Source of the DNA: Propionibacteriaceae bacterium
Lineage (GTDB): Bacteria > Actinomycetota > Actinomycetes > Propionibacteriales > Propionibacteriaceae
Assembly (NCBI GenBank): GCA_031285845.1
Contig: JAITVK010000012.1
Span: forward strand, 30,181 to 94,180
Length of the DNA stretch: 64,000 bases
Direction: 5' to 3'
The stretch's first letter is position 1. Every line of letters begins with the position of its first letter. A model generated the notes under the pieces. It saw only the letters and a list, made by a program, of their open reading frames with translations. It was not told the DNA's origin and searched no databases. Positions 22,527-30,852 of the stretch are shown here, piece after piece. Made by a program: the position numbers and the translations under genes.

Positions 22527-23639
22527 TCACGACGGCGATGACTGATCGCGGCGGGCCAGCATCGACTGGACCAGCGAGCGAAGCACGTACCCGTCGGGGC
22601 CACGCACTTCCGGTGTGGACCCGCTCGGAGTCGAAGACAGACCGGGGATAGTCATCTCCGACGGCGTCCCGTGGGCCAACACCTGCTCCATGACGGGCAA
22701 CTGGCGGATGACGATCCCGGCGACGTTGTCGGGATGGCGGGCAGCGAACCACGAATAGAGCGCTGGGTCGTGCTGACCATCGTCGCCGACCAACAGCCAA
22801 GAGATCTGAGGGAAATCCCTGGCCAGCGCCTCCAAAGAGGAGCGCTTATGGTCGGGCCCAGAACGGAACCAACCAGTGTTGGTCGGCCCCCAATCGGTCA
22901 GGAGCATCGGACCGGATGGGTACCCGTGTCGGCCGATGAAGCGTTCCAAAAATGGTTGGGTGCTCCATGCTCCGGTGGACAGATAGATGATGGGGGAGTT
23001 CGGATGGCCGCGCAGCAGCGAGGCGTACATCGCGGCCATCCCGGCCACCGGCACTCGCGCTGATTCGGTCAGAATGAACGAGTTGTACGCCGCCAGCAGC
23101 AGTCGCGGCAGATAGCTGGTGATGATGGTGTCGTCGATGTCGGAGACGATGCCGAAACGTACCTGTGGGTCGATGATGAGGACCGGCGCTTCGACGGGGT
23201 CGGAGTCTCCGGCGGACAACGTGACATGGTGCCACCCCGGCGTCAAACCGTGCCGGGACACGGCGATGTCGATGTATCCGTCACGGTCGGTGATGGCGTT
23301 GGTGACTCGTCCGCCCACATCGACCTGGATTGCTCGATTGACCGCCGGCAGGTTGACGAAATTGCGCCAACCGCGGCGCGCGTCCCACGCCGACTCGCGG
23401 GTGATCGCCGAACCGACGTCTTGGGAGCGGTGGGTGATGACCACTCGACCCAACACTCGCAGTCGAGTGGTCGAGCCGTAGCCGGTGTAAGCGATGACCG
23501 TGTCGCGCCAGCCGAGTCGCCGCAAGGTCGTACCGATCCGACGGTTGACCTGCTTCTCGATTCGGGCTGCGATGAACGGTCGCTTCCTCACAGTGCTCCT
23601 CTCGTGGATCGTCGATGGTGGACCGGTGTCATCTGCCAT
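22527..23639 (-). CDS. APP1-domain phosphatidate phosphatase-like protein
   Basis: The 370-residue protein has the DUF2183/APP1 catalytic domain in its second half. It shows a DxDxT signature in FGIVSDIDDTIITSYLPR (near residue 165-180), then YLSTGAW, GPMLLTDWG and LLVGDDGQHDP typical of this HAD-like phosphatase. The yeast relative dephosphorylates phosphatidate; the bacterial substrate is not known to me. The N-terminal half is a beta-rich domain (VIAYTGYGSTTRLRVLGRV). There is no signal peptide. ATG 23639 is chosen because the longer frame adds 38 residues of unrelated sequence. The divergent phosphodiesterase gene starts within a few bases. Confidence 0.85.
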   Translation of the reverse strand: MADDTGPPSTIHERSTVRKRPFIAARIEKQVNRRIGTTLRRLGWRDTVIAYTGYGSTTRLRVLGRVVITHRSQDVGSAITRESAWDARRGWRNFVNLPAVNRAIQVDVGGRVTNAITDRDGYIDIAVSRHGLTPGWHHVTLSAGDSDPVEAPVLIIDPQVRFGIVSDIDDTIITSYLPRLLLAAYNSFILTESARVPVAGMAAMYASLLRGHPNSPIIYLSTGAWSTQPFLERFIGRHGYPSGPMLLTDWGPTNTGWFRSGPDHKRSSLEALARDFPQISWLLVGDDGQHDPALYSWFAARHPDNVAGIVIRQLPVMEQVLAHGTPSEMTIPGLSSTPSGSTPEVRGPDGYVLRSLVQSMLARRDQSSPS

Positions 23640-23640
23640 G

Positions 23641-24750
23641 ATGGCATATGTGACGGACTTCGTGCAGACTAACCGACCAGCCCTGGCGGATTTGATGCCG
23701 CAATTGGCCGCCGGACTGGGAGTCTCGGGGTACGAGGATGGGGGCCTGGACATTCCCGACAGTCGGCGTTATGTGGTGGCGTTGGTGGACGGTTTGGGAT
23801 GGGGACTGATCTGGCGCTCGATCCGTGACGCTGGCTACCTCGCTGGTCTGATCGGTGACGCGATCCAGCTAAGCGTCACGGCGCCGACCACGACCGCGGC
23901 ATCGCTGATGAGTCTGTGGAGTGGGCTTCGCCCCGCAAGTCACGGGGTTCTCGGGTTCTCGTTCGCGACCGGCGCTAGGCGTTCTCCGTCCGATCTGGTC
24001 ATGCCACTGTCTGATCTGACTGTTCCAGTCGCCCCGACGATGATGACTGGGCTGGTCGACGCGGGTGTGAGCGTCAGTTGGGTTCTGCCTCACAATCAGG
24101 TCAGGTCGGGGCTGACACGAGCCGGAGCGGGATCGGCCCGGCTGATCGGGGTCGATCCGAGTGACGTACGAGCCAAGGTGACCGCAACCTGTCGGGCGAG
24201 TCGATCCGGCTCGCGATCACTGGTGTATCTCTACGAACGCCGTCTGGATCACGCCGGGCACAAGTTCGGGGTGGCGTCCCACCAGTGGAGGCAGGCGTTG
24301 GGTGTGGTCGATGACATGCTCGATCAGTTGCGGGCCAGTCTCGACGATGAGACTTGCCTGATCATCACTGGCGATCATGGGATGGTCGACATCGAACCTG
24401 GGAACAAGATCATCATCGACGATGAACCGGATCTGTGTCGTGGCGTCGATCTGATCGGTGGCGAGGCGCGGTTGCGCCATTTGTACACTCACACCGCCGG
24501 GCCGCTGGCTCGCCGCTGGCGAGCACGCGTCGGCTCCTCCGCCACGGTGTTGACCAAGGCGGAGGCGATCGAGTCTCAACTCTTCGGCCCGGTGAATGAG
24601 AGGTACGCCGATCGGATCGGAGATGTGGTGGTGATGGCCGAGGCGGATCAGGCGTATCTGGCCCGGGGGTTCCCAGGAGAGTTCTCGCTGGTCGGAATGC
24701 ATGGTGGCGGCACTGACGCTGAGCGGCACGTGCCACTGTTCATCGACTGA
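23641..24750 (+). CDS. Alkaline phosphatase-superfamily phosphodiesterase
   Basis: The 369-residue protein matches the actinobacterial nucleotide pyrophosphatase/phosphodiesterase family, a two-metal enzyme. Metal ligands and nucleophile are visible as VDGLGW, TAPTTTAASLMSLWSG (Thr nucleophile), YERRLDHAGHKFG, TGDHGM and the final GMHGGG then RHVPLFI. It probably hydrolyses phosphodiester bonds of nucleotides; the true substrate is unknown. It is usually found close to sepH, as here. The start is uncertain: ATG 23638 or 23641 lies on top of the divergent APP1 start, while GTG 23650 follows CATGAT by seven bases. Confidence 0.82.
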   Translation: MAYVTDFVQTNRPALADLMPQLAAGLGVSGYEDGGLDIPDSRRYVVALVDGLGWGLIWRSIRDAGYLAGLIGDAIQLSVTAPTTTAASLMSLWSGLRPASHGVLGFSFATGARRSPSDLVMPLSDLTVPVAPTMMTGLVDAGVSVSWVLPHNQVRSGLTRAGAGSARLIGVDPSDVRAKVTATCRASRSGSRSLVYLYERRLDHAGHKFGVASHQWRQALGVVDDMLDQLRASLDDETCLIITGDHGMVDIEPGNKIIIDDEPDLCRGVDLIGGEARLRHLYTHTAGPLARRWRARVGSSATVLTKAEAIESQLFGPVNERYADRIGDVVVMAEADQAYLARGFPGEFSLVGMHGGGTDAERHVPLFID

Positions 24751-24777
24751 CTCCGCGCGTACGAGGCGGTGTCGGGT

Positions 24778-25653
24778 TCAGGACTGGCCACCGAAAATGA
24801 TGTCATCCCACGACGGGACACTGGCGCGCTTGCGTGACTTTCGCTTGCCTGACGACTGGGGATGATCTGGCGGGGTCGAGGTCCCAGGCTCGTCGATCAA
24901 ACTGGGTTGGTCGGGGTCGGCGATCTCGTGGTGTTTCTGTGTCACGAGTGGGTCGCGCAGCCCGCGGAAGATCCTCACCGAGTCCTCGTCGATGGTGGAG
25001 ATCATGTCGTAGAGCAGATCGATGTCGGAGCGCAGGGAATCCTCGTCCCCATCCTCGTCCTCGTGGATCCCATCTTCGACGTCCTCGACACCGTCGAGGA
25101 CGTCGGCCTCCTCGGGCTCACGTTCGTAGGCCACGGACACGGTGATCTCGTCGGCCAGGTTGGACTGAGCCTGAGCGGGAACAGGAGTGACTTCCACCGT
25201 CGGCTCTGTCGCCGGATTCGGTGTCGACACCAGCGGAAGGTCGCCGACCAACAGACGGGCCTGGTCGTTGTCGGCCATCGAGAAACGGCCTTTGGGATCG
25301 TACACGAAGCGGGCGGACTTGTCCTGACCGTCGAATTGCCATGTCCCTTGGAGGATCCATCGTCCGTCGGAACGCCGCCAGGAGTCCCAGGTGACGAAGT
25401 CGATGTCTTGGCCATGGTCGAGCAAGGATTCAGCGACCGTCGGCTGCAAGCGTCGGGCAGAGGCGGTCTCGCCACGGCGGCGTACGGGCGCGGACAAGGC
25501 GGTCGATGTGGTGTGTTCGCGCTCGGCCAGAATGGGAGCGGCGAAAGCCTCGACGCGGTCGGCTGGAAGGCCGGAGGCGGCGATGACCTCGTCCAAAGAA
25601 TCACCACTGCGAATCCTGAGTTGGATATCGCGTGGCGTCATCGTGCCATCCAT
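24778..25653 (-). CDS. sepH: Septation protein SepH, N-terminally short
   Basis: SepH stimulates FtsZ assembly in actinobacteria. The helix-turn-helix half of its DUF3071 domain is clear: MTPRDIQLRIRSGDSLDEVIAASGLPADRVEAFAAPILAERE. The following FVTWDSWRRSDGRWILQGTW and the C-terminal tail SVPSWDDIIFGG are also family marks. The middle is acidic and probably disordered (DVLDGVEDVEDGIHEDEDGDED). The usual 50-60 residue beta domain ahead of the PRDIQ motif is missing. GGAGG stands eight bases before ATG 25653, and no matching sequence is seen upstream in any frame. The length is 291 residues. Confidence 0.85.
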   Translation of the reverse strand: MDGTMTPRDIQLRIRSGDSLDEVIAASGLPADRVEAFAAPILAEREHTTSTALSAPVRRRGETASARRLQPTVAESLLDHGQDIDFVTWDSWRRSDGRWILQGTWQFDGQDKSARFVYDPKGRFSMADNDQARLLVGDLPLVSTPNPATEPTVEVTPVPAQAQSNLADEITVSVAYEREPEEADVLDGVEDVEDGIHEDEDGDEDSLRSDIDLLYDMISTIDEDSVRIFRGLRDPLVTQKHHEIADPDQPSLIDEPGTSTPPDHPQSSGKRKSRKRASVPSWDDIIFGGQS

Positions 25654-25889
25654 GCTGACATCCTCCCGACTTCTTGTTCGCTGGCAAAACCTCAGGCTCA
25701 TTATCCCTCATCAAACCGCTTGAAGAGGAATCCGACCCTCGGGCGCGGGGAATCCACCACCGTCCCCGGTGAAAGCCGGAACCACAGATTCAGGGTTGCG
25801 GCATCAGGCTGAGCGGGTCTGGCTGGTGTTTTTCGTCCCTTTATGATACACATGTGCGGTGTTAATGTGATGAGAGGTGAGGTTGATAG

Positions 25890-26186
25890 ATGGCGACGGA
25901 TTATGACGCCCCCCGCAAGTCCGACGAGGAGATCAGCGAAGACAGTATCGAGGAGTTGAAGACTCGACGTAATGACAAGAACTCAGGATCGGTCGATGAG
26001 GACGAGGTCGAGGCGGCGGAGAGCTTTGAACTGCCCGGAGCAGACTTGTCGAATGAGGAACTGACGGTTCGTGTGGTTCCGCGACAGGCTGACGAGTTCA
26101 CCTGTTCCCGGTGCTTCCTGGTGAAGAATCGCAGTCAACTTGCGACGACGCGCAACGGACTGGAATTGTGCATCGATTGTGTGTGA
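25890..26186 (+). CDS. DUF4193 zinc-ribbon protein
   Basis: This is a 98-residue actinobacterial protein of unknown function. The first 60 residues are acidic, and the C-terminal 35 carry a zinc-ribbon pattern, CSRCFLVKNRSQLA then CIDC. The position near sepH and dut is conserved in the phylum. A possible -10 TATGAT lies around 25842, about 45 bases upstream, and the start is preceded by a purine-rich GAGAGGTGAGG stretch. Confidence 0.85.
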   Translation: MATDYDAPRKSDEEISEDSIEELKTRRNDKNSGSVDEDEVEAAESFELPGADLSNEELTVRVVPRQADEFTCSRCFLVKNRSQLATTRNGLELCIDCV

Positions 26187-26200
26187 GGCCGTCTCAAGCC

Positions 26201-26219
26201 CGTTGATCGGCGATCAACG
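26201..26219. terminator. Bidirectional hairpin after DUF4193
   Basis: CGTTGATC (26201-26208) and GATCAACG (26212-26219) form a perfect eight-pair stem with the three-base loop GGC. It lies 15 bases after the DUF4193 stop, between converging genes. No T-run follows. Confidence 0.5.
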
Positions 26220-26292
26220 CGCCGCGGCGGGCCGATAGAACTTGGTGTGGTGAGACTGAACGGGGGGTTTCAGTCCACCATCGACACCAGGA

Positions 26293-26568
26293 TCACAGAT
26301 GGTCGGAGACGTCGGCTTTGGCCTGCGCGCGCAACGCATGGCGTTTGGCCAACGTACGATGGAAGAGCAGTTGGGCCACGCCCACTCCGACCCCGGAGGC
26401 GAGGAACCAGGTGACGGCTTCCCGCGCGGGAACCTCGGGATCTTCTGGGTTCGGCGGCTCATCGCCGGTGGTCAGCTTCCAGACTTTCTTCAGCGCGAAT
26501 CCGACCAGGAAGGTCACCACCGCTGAGAGCAAGGTGGTGTAGATCTTCTCCACGATGGCTTTGTCCAT
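26293..26568 (-). CDS. DUF4235 small membrane protein
   Basis: This 91-residue protein has two membrane segments (about 8-30 and 50-68) joined by a loop, KLTTGDEPPNPEDPEVPAREA, typical of the actinobacterial DUF4235 family. The C-terminus is basic and probably cytoplasmic. A good ribosome-binding site, GAGGAGG, precedes ATG 26568. No function is known. Its neighbours are DUF4193 and dut. Confidence 0.8.
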   Translation of the reverse strand: MDKAIVEKIYTTLLSAVVTFLVGFALKKVWKLTTGDEPPNPEDPEVPAREAVTWFLASGVGVGVAQLLFHRTLAKRHALRAQAKADVSDHL

Positions 26569-26759
26569 GCGGTCCTCCTCATGTCGGCGCCGGTCTAACC
26601 GGCCCCAGATGCTCGTCGGCCCCGAGTTCGAGGCCTGATCGGTAGTCTAGTGCCCGGGTCGTCGGGGGCACACGCTGGGTTCACCTGACATGGTCCGACT
26701 TCGCTGAACCCCGGTTGCCACGCCAGGGCAGGACCGGCTACCCATGATTGGAAGGACAC

Positions 26760-27245
26760 ATGATGGACACGTTGACCGTGCCGATTCGTCTGCTTGATCC
26801 GCGAGCGGATCTGCCCTCGTATGCCCATCCGGGTGACGCCGGCGCCGATCTGCGATCAAGCGAGGACGTCGTCTTGGAGCCGGGGGAGCGCAAAGTGGTG
26901 GGCACGGGCATCAGCCTGGCCGTGCCACCGGGGTACGCCGCCATGGTCTATCCGCGGTCGGGGTTGGCCGCGAAGTCGGGGGTGACCGTGTTGAACAGTC
27001 CGGGGCTGATCGACTCCGGTTATCGGGGCGAGATTCGGGTCTGCCTGATCAACACCGATCCGACCAACCCGGTGCGCCTAGTCCGGGGCGACCGAATCGC
27101 TCAACTAGTGATTCAGCGCGTCGAACAGGTTCAGTTCGCCGTGGTCGCGGAACTGTCAGATTCCGCGCGAGGCGTCGGCGGATACGGCTCATCCGGCGGG
27201 GTGGCCGCCTGGCAAAGTTTGGGTCCCCTCAACCCCGACGAGTAA
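26760..27245 (+). CDS. dut: dUTP diphosphatase
   Basis: The enzyme hydrolyses dUTP to dUMP, keeping uracil out of DNA and feeding dTMP synthesis. The 161 residues contain the five trimeric dUTPase motifs: AHPGDAGADLRS, PRSGLAAKSG, NSPGLIDSGYRGE, RGDRIAQLVIQ and the C-terminal RGVGGYGSSGG arm. GGAAGGA stands a few bases before ATG 26760 (ATG 26763 is nearly equivalent). A TAGTCT hexamer near 26643 may be the promoter. DUF3710 follows 52 bases downstream, as elsewhere in the phylum. The DUF3093 gene often found beside dut is absent here. Confidence 0.96.
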   Translation: MMDTLTVPIRLLDPRADLPSYAHPGDAGADLRSSEDVVLEPGERKVVGTGISLAVPPGYAAMVYPRSGLAAKSGVTVLNSPGLIDSGYRGEIRVCLINTDPTNPVRLVRGDRIAQLVIQRVEQVQFAVVAELSDSARGVGGYGSSGGVAAWQSLGPLNPDE

Positions 27246-27297
27246 CCTAAGTCGGTGACAGCTTCGAATCGGCAGTTCGCCAGATAGGGGTACGACC

Positions 27298-28023
27298 GTG
27301 ATTTTCGGCCGCAAGAAAGCGGTGTCTTCGACGTCGCAAACATCGTCAGTCGAAGAGCAGTCGGCGACAGAAGCCGATGACGTCGACGAGGAACTCGTCG
27401 ACGACGCGTCAGACCCGATCGATCAGGACGCCACCGCCGATCCCTGGGTTGAATTCGATCTCAGTGCCGATTGGCGTGAAGACGGCCCATTCGACATCGA
27501 CGAGGTCGACTTGGACTCGGACGAGGTCTCCCGGGTCGACCTGGGGTCGCTGATCATCACCCCGGACAAGGGATTGACGATCAAGTTGGTCGCCACTCCC
27601 GGCGGCGATCCGACGCACATGATCGTGGAGAACGGACCTCAGTCAGCGATGCAGATCACCGTGTTCGCGGCGCCGGCCGATGTCAACTACGCGGCTCAGA
27701 TTCGTCAAGAGCTGGTCGACCACACCGACAACGCCACGGTCATTGAGATGGAGAAAGGACCCTTCGGGACCGAGTTGAGGCGCGTGATCGCTGTCAGCGA
27801 TGAGCAAGGCCACGAAGGCTTCGCCCCGCTGAGGGACTGGGTGATCTCCGGTCCGCGCTGGGTCTTGGACGTACGCCTGATGGGCCAAGCAGCTGTAGAT
27901 TCTGAAGGTGAGGGTCCAGCGGCGCAGTTGGAGGAATTCGTCCGCAATCTCATCGTGCGTCGCGGCGACACGGCCATGGTCCCTGGCGCCGCCGTGCCGA
28001 TGAAGCCCCAGACAACGAAATAG
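27298..28023 (+). CDS. DUF3710 protein
   Basis: This 241-residue actinobacterial protein of unknown function is usually encoded directly after dut. It has an acidic disordered N-terminus of about 65 residues, the family stretch GPFDIDEVDLDSDEVSRVDLGSL and a C-terminal domain with FGTELRRVIAV and GPRWVLDVRLMGQAA. No membrane segment or catalytic motif is visible. GTG 27298 is preceded by AGGGG eight bases upstream. Confidence 0.85.
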   Translation: MIFGRKKAVSSTSQTSSVEEQSATEADDVDEELVDDASDPIDQDATADPWVEFDLSADWREDGPFDIDEVDLDSDEVSRVDLGSLIITPDKGLTIKLVATPGGDPTHMIVENGPQSAMQITVFAAPADVNYAAQIRQELVDHTDNATVIEMEKGPFGTELRRVIAVSDEQGHEGFAPLRDWVISGPRWVLDVRLMGQAAVDSEGEGPAAQLEEFVRNLIVRRGDTAMVPGAAVPMKPQTTK

Positions 28024-28033
28024 TTGGGGCTTC
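28002..28033. terminator. Hairpin at the end of DUF3710
   Basis: GAAGCCCCA (28002-28010) pairs perfectly with TGGGGCTTC (28025-28033) across a 14-base loop that contains the DUF3710 stop codon. It sits between converging genes. There is no T-run, so terminator function is inferred. Confidence 0.4.
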
Positions 28034-28056
28034 CCGACCACCAGTCGACTGGGCGA

Positions 28057-28638
28057 TTACATTCCCGCAGCGGCGAATCCGGCGGCGAAGAACAGCGAGA
28101 AGGGTGCGATCACGCCGACGACGATGCCGATGATCCCGAAGACGCGTCCCTTGTTTTGAGCCGTTGCGATGATCGACAGAACCAGACCGACGATGCCGAC
28201 CACTGTGATGCCGAGCATGCCCGCGCCCGGTCCGCTCAGTTGTTCGATTTGCTGTTGTGACAGCGCTCCTGCGCTGGGTACCTGGCCCGCTGCCAGTTCT
28301 GGGCCAAGCATCTCCAACAACTGAGTGTAGAGCCGCACCGACAGGACGAAGAAAATGACCGCCGCAACAACCACCACCACCAAACCGATGATTCCCATCA
28401 TCGCGGATTTGGGCTGTTTGGTGGGCGGCATCGGCGCGGAGTAACCGGTCGTGGGGCCAGACGCGTAGCTCGCGGTCGCCGGATAGGCGGCCTGGGGAGT
28501 GTAGGCCGGGGCCGGAGGATACTGCGACGGCGTCTCACCCCAGGCAGGCGGTGCGCTGGGGTATTGCGGAGTCGACGAAGGATTCGTCCCGGGGGAAGAA
28601 GGGTCGGATCCGGGTGTGCCGTACGGAGATTGTGTCAT
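28057..28638 (-). CDS. Proline-rich membrane protein of unknown function
   Basis: The 193 residues begin with about 75 residues rich in Pro, Ser, Tyr and Ala, then three membrane segments near 80-102, 142-163 and 167-190. Between the first two lies an extracytoplasmic loop, QLLEMLGPELAAGQVPSAGA. Such proline-rich, DUF4190-like architecture is frequent in actinobacteria, with no settled function. ATG 28638 lies six bases after TAGAAT on the minus strand, so the gene is probably leaderless. Confidence 0.6.
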   Translation of the reverse strand: MTQSPYGTPGSDPSSPGTNPSSTPQYPSAPPAWGETPSQYPPAPAYTPQAAYPATASYASGPTTGYSAPMPPTKQPKSAMMGIIGLVVVVVAAVIFFVLSVRLYTQLLEMLGPELAAGQVPSAGALSQQQIEQLSGPGAGMLGITVVGIVGLVLSIIATAQNKGRVFGIIGIVVGVIAPFSLFFAAGFAAAGM

Positions 28639-28644
28639 GACGTC

Positions 28645-28650
28645 ATTCTA
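28645..28650 (-). promoter_or_regulatory. -10 element of the proline-rich membrane protein
   Basis: On the minus strand TAGAAT is followed by exactly six bases and then the ATG at 28638. Confidence 0.5.
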
Positions 28651-28785
28651 CCCAATTTGTAGGCTGGACAGGCGCTTTTGACTCAGTCAGTCCGGTCATG
28701 GCTGGGATTGTGGACGCTCGGGGCGCAGATAGTCTCGTCGAAACATCCTGTCGGCATATCAGTCTTCGAGGTTGAACCCGTGGCG

Positions 28786-28791
28786 TAGAGT
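28786..28791 (+). promoter_or_regulatory. -10 element of the APC permease gene
   Basis: TAGAGT is followed by exactly six bases and the GTG start at 28798. No ribosome-binding site is needed or seen. Confidence 0.55.
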
Positions 28792-28797
28792 GAAGTT

Positions 28798-30852
28798 GTG
28801 GGTTTCACTGATGTGGTCAAACGGATTCTTGTCGGGCGAAAACTGAAAAGCAATCAAACCGGTCACACTCTGCTGTCGAAGCGGATCGCGTTACCGATTT
28901 TCGCCTCGGACGCCCTCAGTTCGGTGGCGTACGCTCCCGATGAGATCATCTTGACCCTGTCCTTGTCGGGCATGGCTGGCTTGGCGTACGACTGGAAAGT
29001 CGGCGTGATGGTGGCGTTCGTCATGTTCATCGTCGTGATGTCCTATCGTCAGACCGTCCACGCCTATCCTCATGGTGGCGGCGACTACGAGGTCGCCACC
29101 GCGAATTTCAGTCGCAACGCCGGATTGATCGTTGCCAGCGCCTTGATGGTGGACTATGTCATGACCGTGTCGGTGTCAGTGTCGTCAGGCATCCAGAACG
29201 CCAAGTCGATGATCCCGTGGTTGCAGGGTCGTGAGGGGATCGCCGCCGCCGTCGTGATCGTCGCGATCATGGCGGTCAACCTGCGCGGGGTCAAAGACTC
29301 GGGCCGGTTTTTCGCCATTCCGACCTATCTGTTCATGATCTCGGTGGTGGGCACCACCGGTTGGGGGATTTTCGCCCACTACGTGTTGGGTCACGACCTG
29401 TCCGGACCGTTGGCGAAGTACGACGTGGTCGCTGATCCGACCTATGCTGGCATCACAGGATTGGCGATGGTCGCTTTGGTGGCCCGCGCCTTCTCATCGG
29501 GCTGTGCCGCGTTGACCGGGGTCGAGGCGATCTCGAACGGAGTGCCCAACTTCAAGCCGCCGAAGAGTCGCAACGCGGCGACGACCCTGGGGCTGCTCGG
29601 CACAGTCTCGATCATCATGCTGATGGGCATCATGACCTTGTCGCGACTGACGGGAACCAAGATCATCGATCCGAAGAGCGGGGCGTACCTGACGCTGGAT
29701 GGTCAGGCGGTCCACGTGGAGACGCCCACGGTCATGGCCCAGTTGGCGCAAGGGGTCTGGCGCGACGCGCCGGCGGTGATGTGGGTCGTCATCTTGGCCA
29801 CGATGGTGGTTCTGTTCTTGGCGGCCAACACTGCTTTCAATGGGTTCCCGACCCTCGGCTCGGTGTTGGCCCGCGACGGCTACCTGCCTCGGGCGCTCTA
29901 CACTCGCGGGGATCGGTTGGCGTACTCGAATGGGATCATCATGCTTGGGGTGGTGGCCGCCGCGCTGGTGCTGATCTTCGACGCGTCGGTGACCGCGCTG
30001 ATCCAGTTGTATGTCGTTGGGGTCTTCGTGTCATTCACCGTTTCACAAGCCGGGATGATGCGCCATTGGAGTCGGGAGTTGAAGACGCAGACCGATCCGG
30101 CGCAGCGGGCGCGGATGATGCGGTCGCGGGTGATCAACGCGATCGGTTTGACCTGCACCTCGATCGTGCTGGTGGTGGTTCTGATCTCGAAGTTCACACA
30201 TGGGGCATACCTGGCGATTATCGCGATGGCGGTGGTGTTCGTGGTGATGAAGGCGATCCACCGCCACTACGAGTCGGTGCGTCAGGAGGTCAAGCTGGCT
30301 GGTGACAAAGACATGGCGCCGCCGGCTCGGGTTCGGGCTGTGGTGTGGGTGATCGATGTCAATAAGCCGTTGGCTCGGGCGGTGGCGTTCGCCCAGGCGA
30401 TGCGGTTGTCGGAGTTGGAAGCGGTCACCGTGTCGGTGGATCCGGCTCAAACCGAAGAGGTCGTACGCGAATGGGAGGCTCAGGGTTTCCCGATCCCACT
30501 GCGGGTGTTGTCCTCGGCCTATCGTGAAGTCACCGGTCCGCTGGTGAACTACATCCGCTCGATCCGTACGGCTCATCCGCGCGATGTGATCTGCGTGTTC
30601 ATCCCCGAATTCGTGGTCGGTCACTGGTGGGAGCAGGTCTTGCACAATCAGACGCCGCTGATGGTCAAGGCGCGTCTGCACTTCATGAGTGGCATTATGG
30701 TGATCTCCGTGCCGTACCGACTGGGCAGCTCGGGGCGCGCGTTGCGGCGGATTCGGCGAGCCGACCCGTATTTCGGCGCTGAGGCGCTGCCAGGATCGTC
30801 GGTGGGAGCCGACGCCACGCCGCCTGACATCGCTGGAAAGGATGATCAATGA
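28798..30852 (+). CDS. APC-superfamily permease
   Basis: The 684-residue protein has about twelve membrane segments in residues 35-490 and a soluble C-terminal domain of nearly 190 residues. The opening LLSKRIALPIFASDALSSVAYAPDEI matches the actinobacterial APC permease encoded next to a TRAM methyltransferase (Rv2690c type). The helix 1 region SDALSSVAYAP and YPHGGGDYEVA fit a KUP/APC-like carrier. An amino acid or potassium substrate is possible, and sequence does not decide. In mycobacteria trkA-type ceoBC genes adjoin this permease; they are missing here. The stop overlaps the methyltransferase start as ATGA. Confidence 0.85.
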   Translation: MGFTDVVKRILVGRKLKSNQTGHTLLSKRIALPIFASDALSSVAYAPDEIILTLSLSGMAGLAYDWKVGVMVAFVMFIVVMSYRQTVHAYPHGGGDYEVATANFSRNAGLIVASALMVDYVMTVSVSVSSGIQNAKSMIPWLQGREGIAAAVVIVAIMAVNLRGVKDSGRFFAIPTYLFMISVVGTTGWGIFAHYVLGHDLSGPLAKYDVVADPTYAGITGLAMVALVARAFSSGCAALTGVEAISNGVPNFKPPKSRNAATTLGLLGTVSIIMLMGIMTLSRLTGTKIIDPKSGAYLTLDGQAVHVETPTVMAQLAQGVWRDAPAVMWVVILATMVVLFLAANTAFNGFPTLGSVLARDGYLPRALYTRGDRLAYSNGIIMLGVVAAALVLIFDASVTALIQLYVVGVFVSFTVSQAGMMRHWSRELKTQTDPAQRARMMRSRVINAIGLTCTSIVLVVVLISKFTHGAYLAIIAMAVVFVVMKAIHRHYESVRQEVKLAGDKDMAPPARVRAVVWVIDVNKPLARAVAFAQAMRLSELEAVTVSVDPAQTEEVVREWEAQGFPIPLRVLSSAYREVTGPLVNYIRSIRTAHPRDVICVFIPEFVVGHWWEQVLHNQTPLMVKARLHFMSGIMVISVPYRLGSSGRALRRIRRADPYFGAEALPGSSVGADATPPDIAGKDDQ

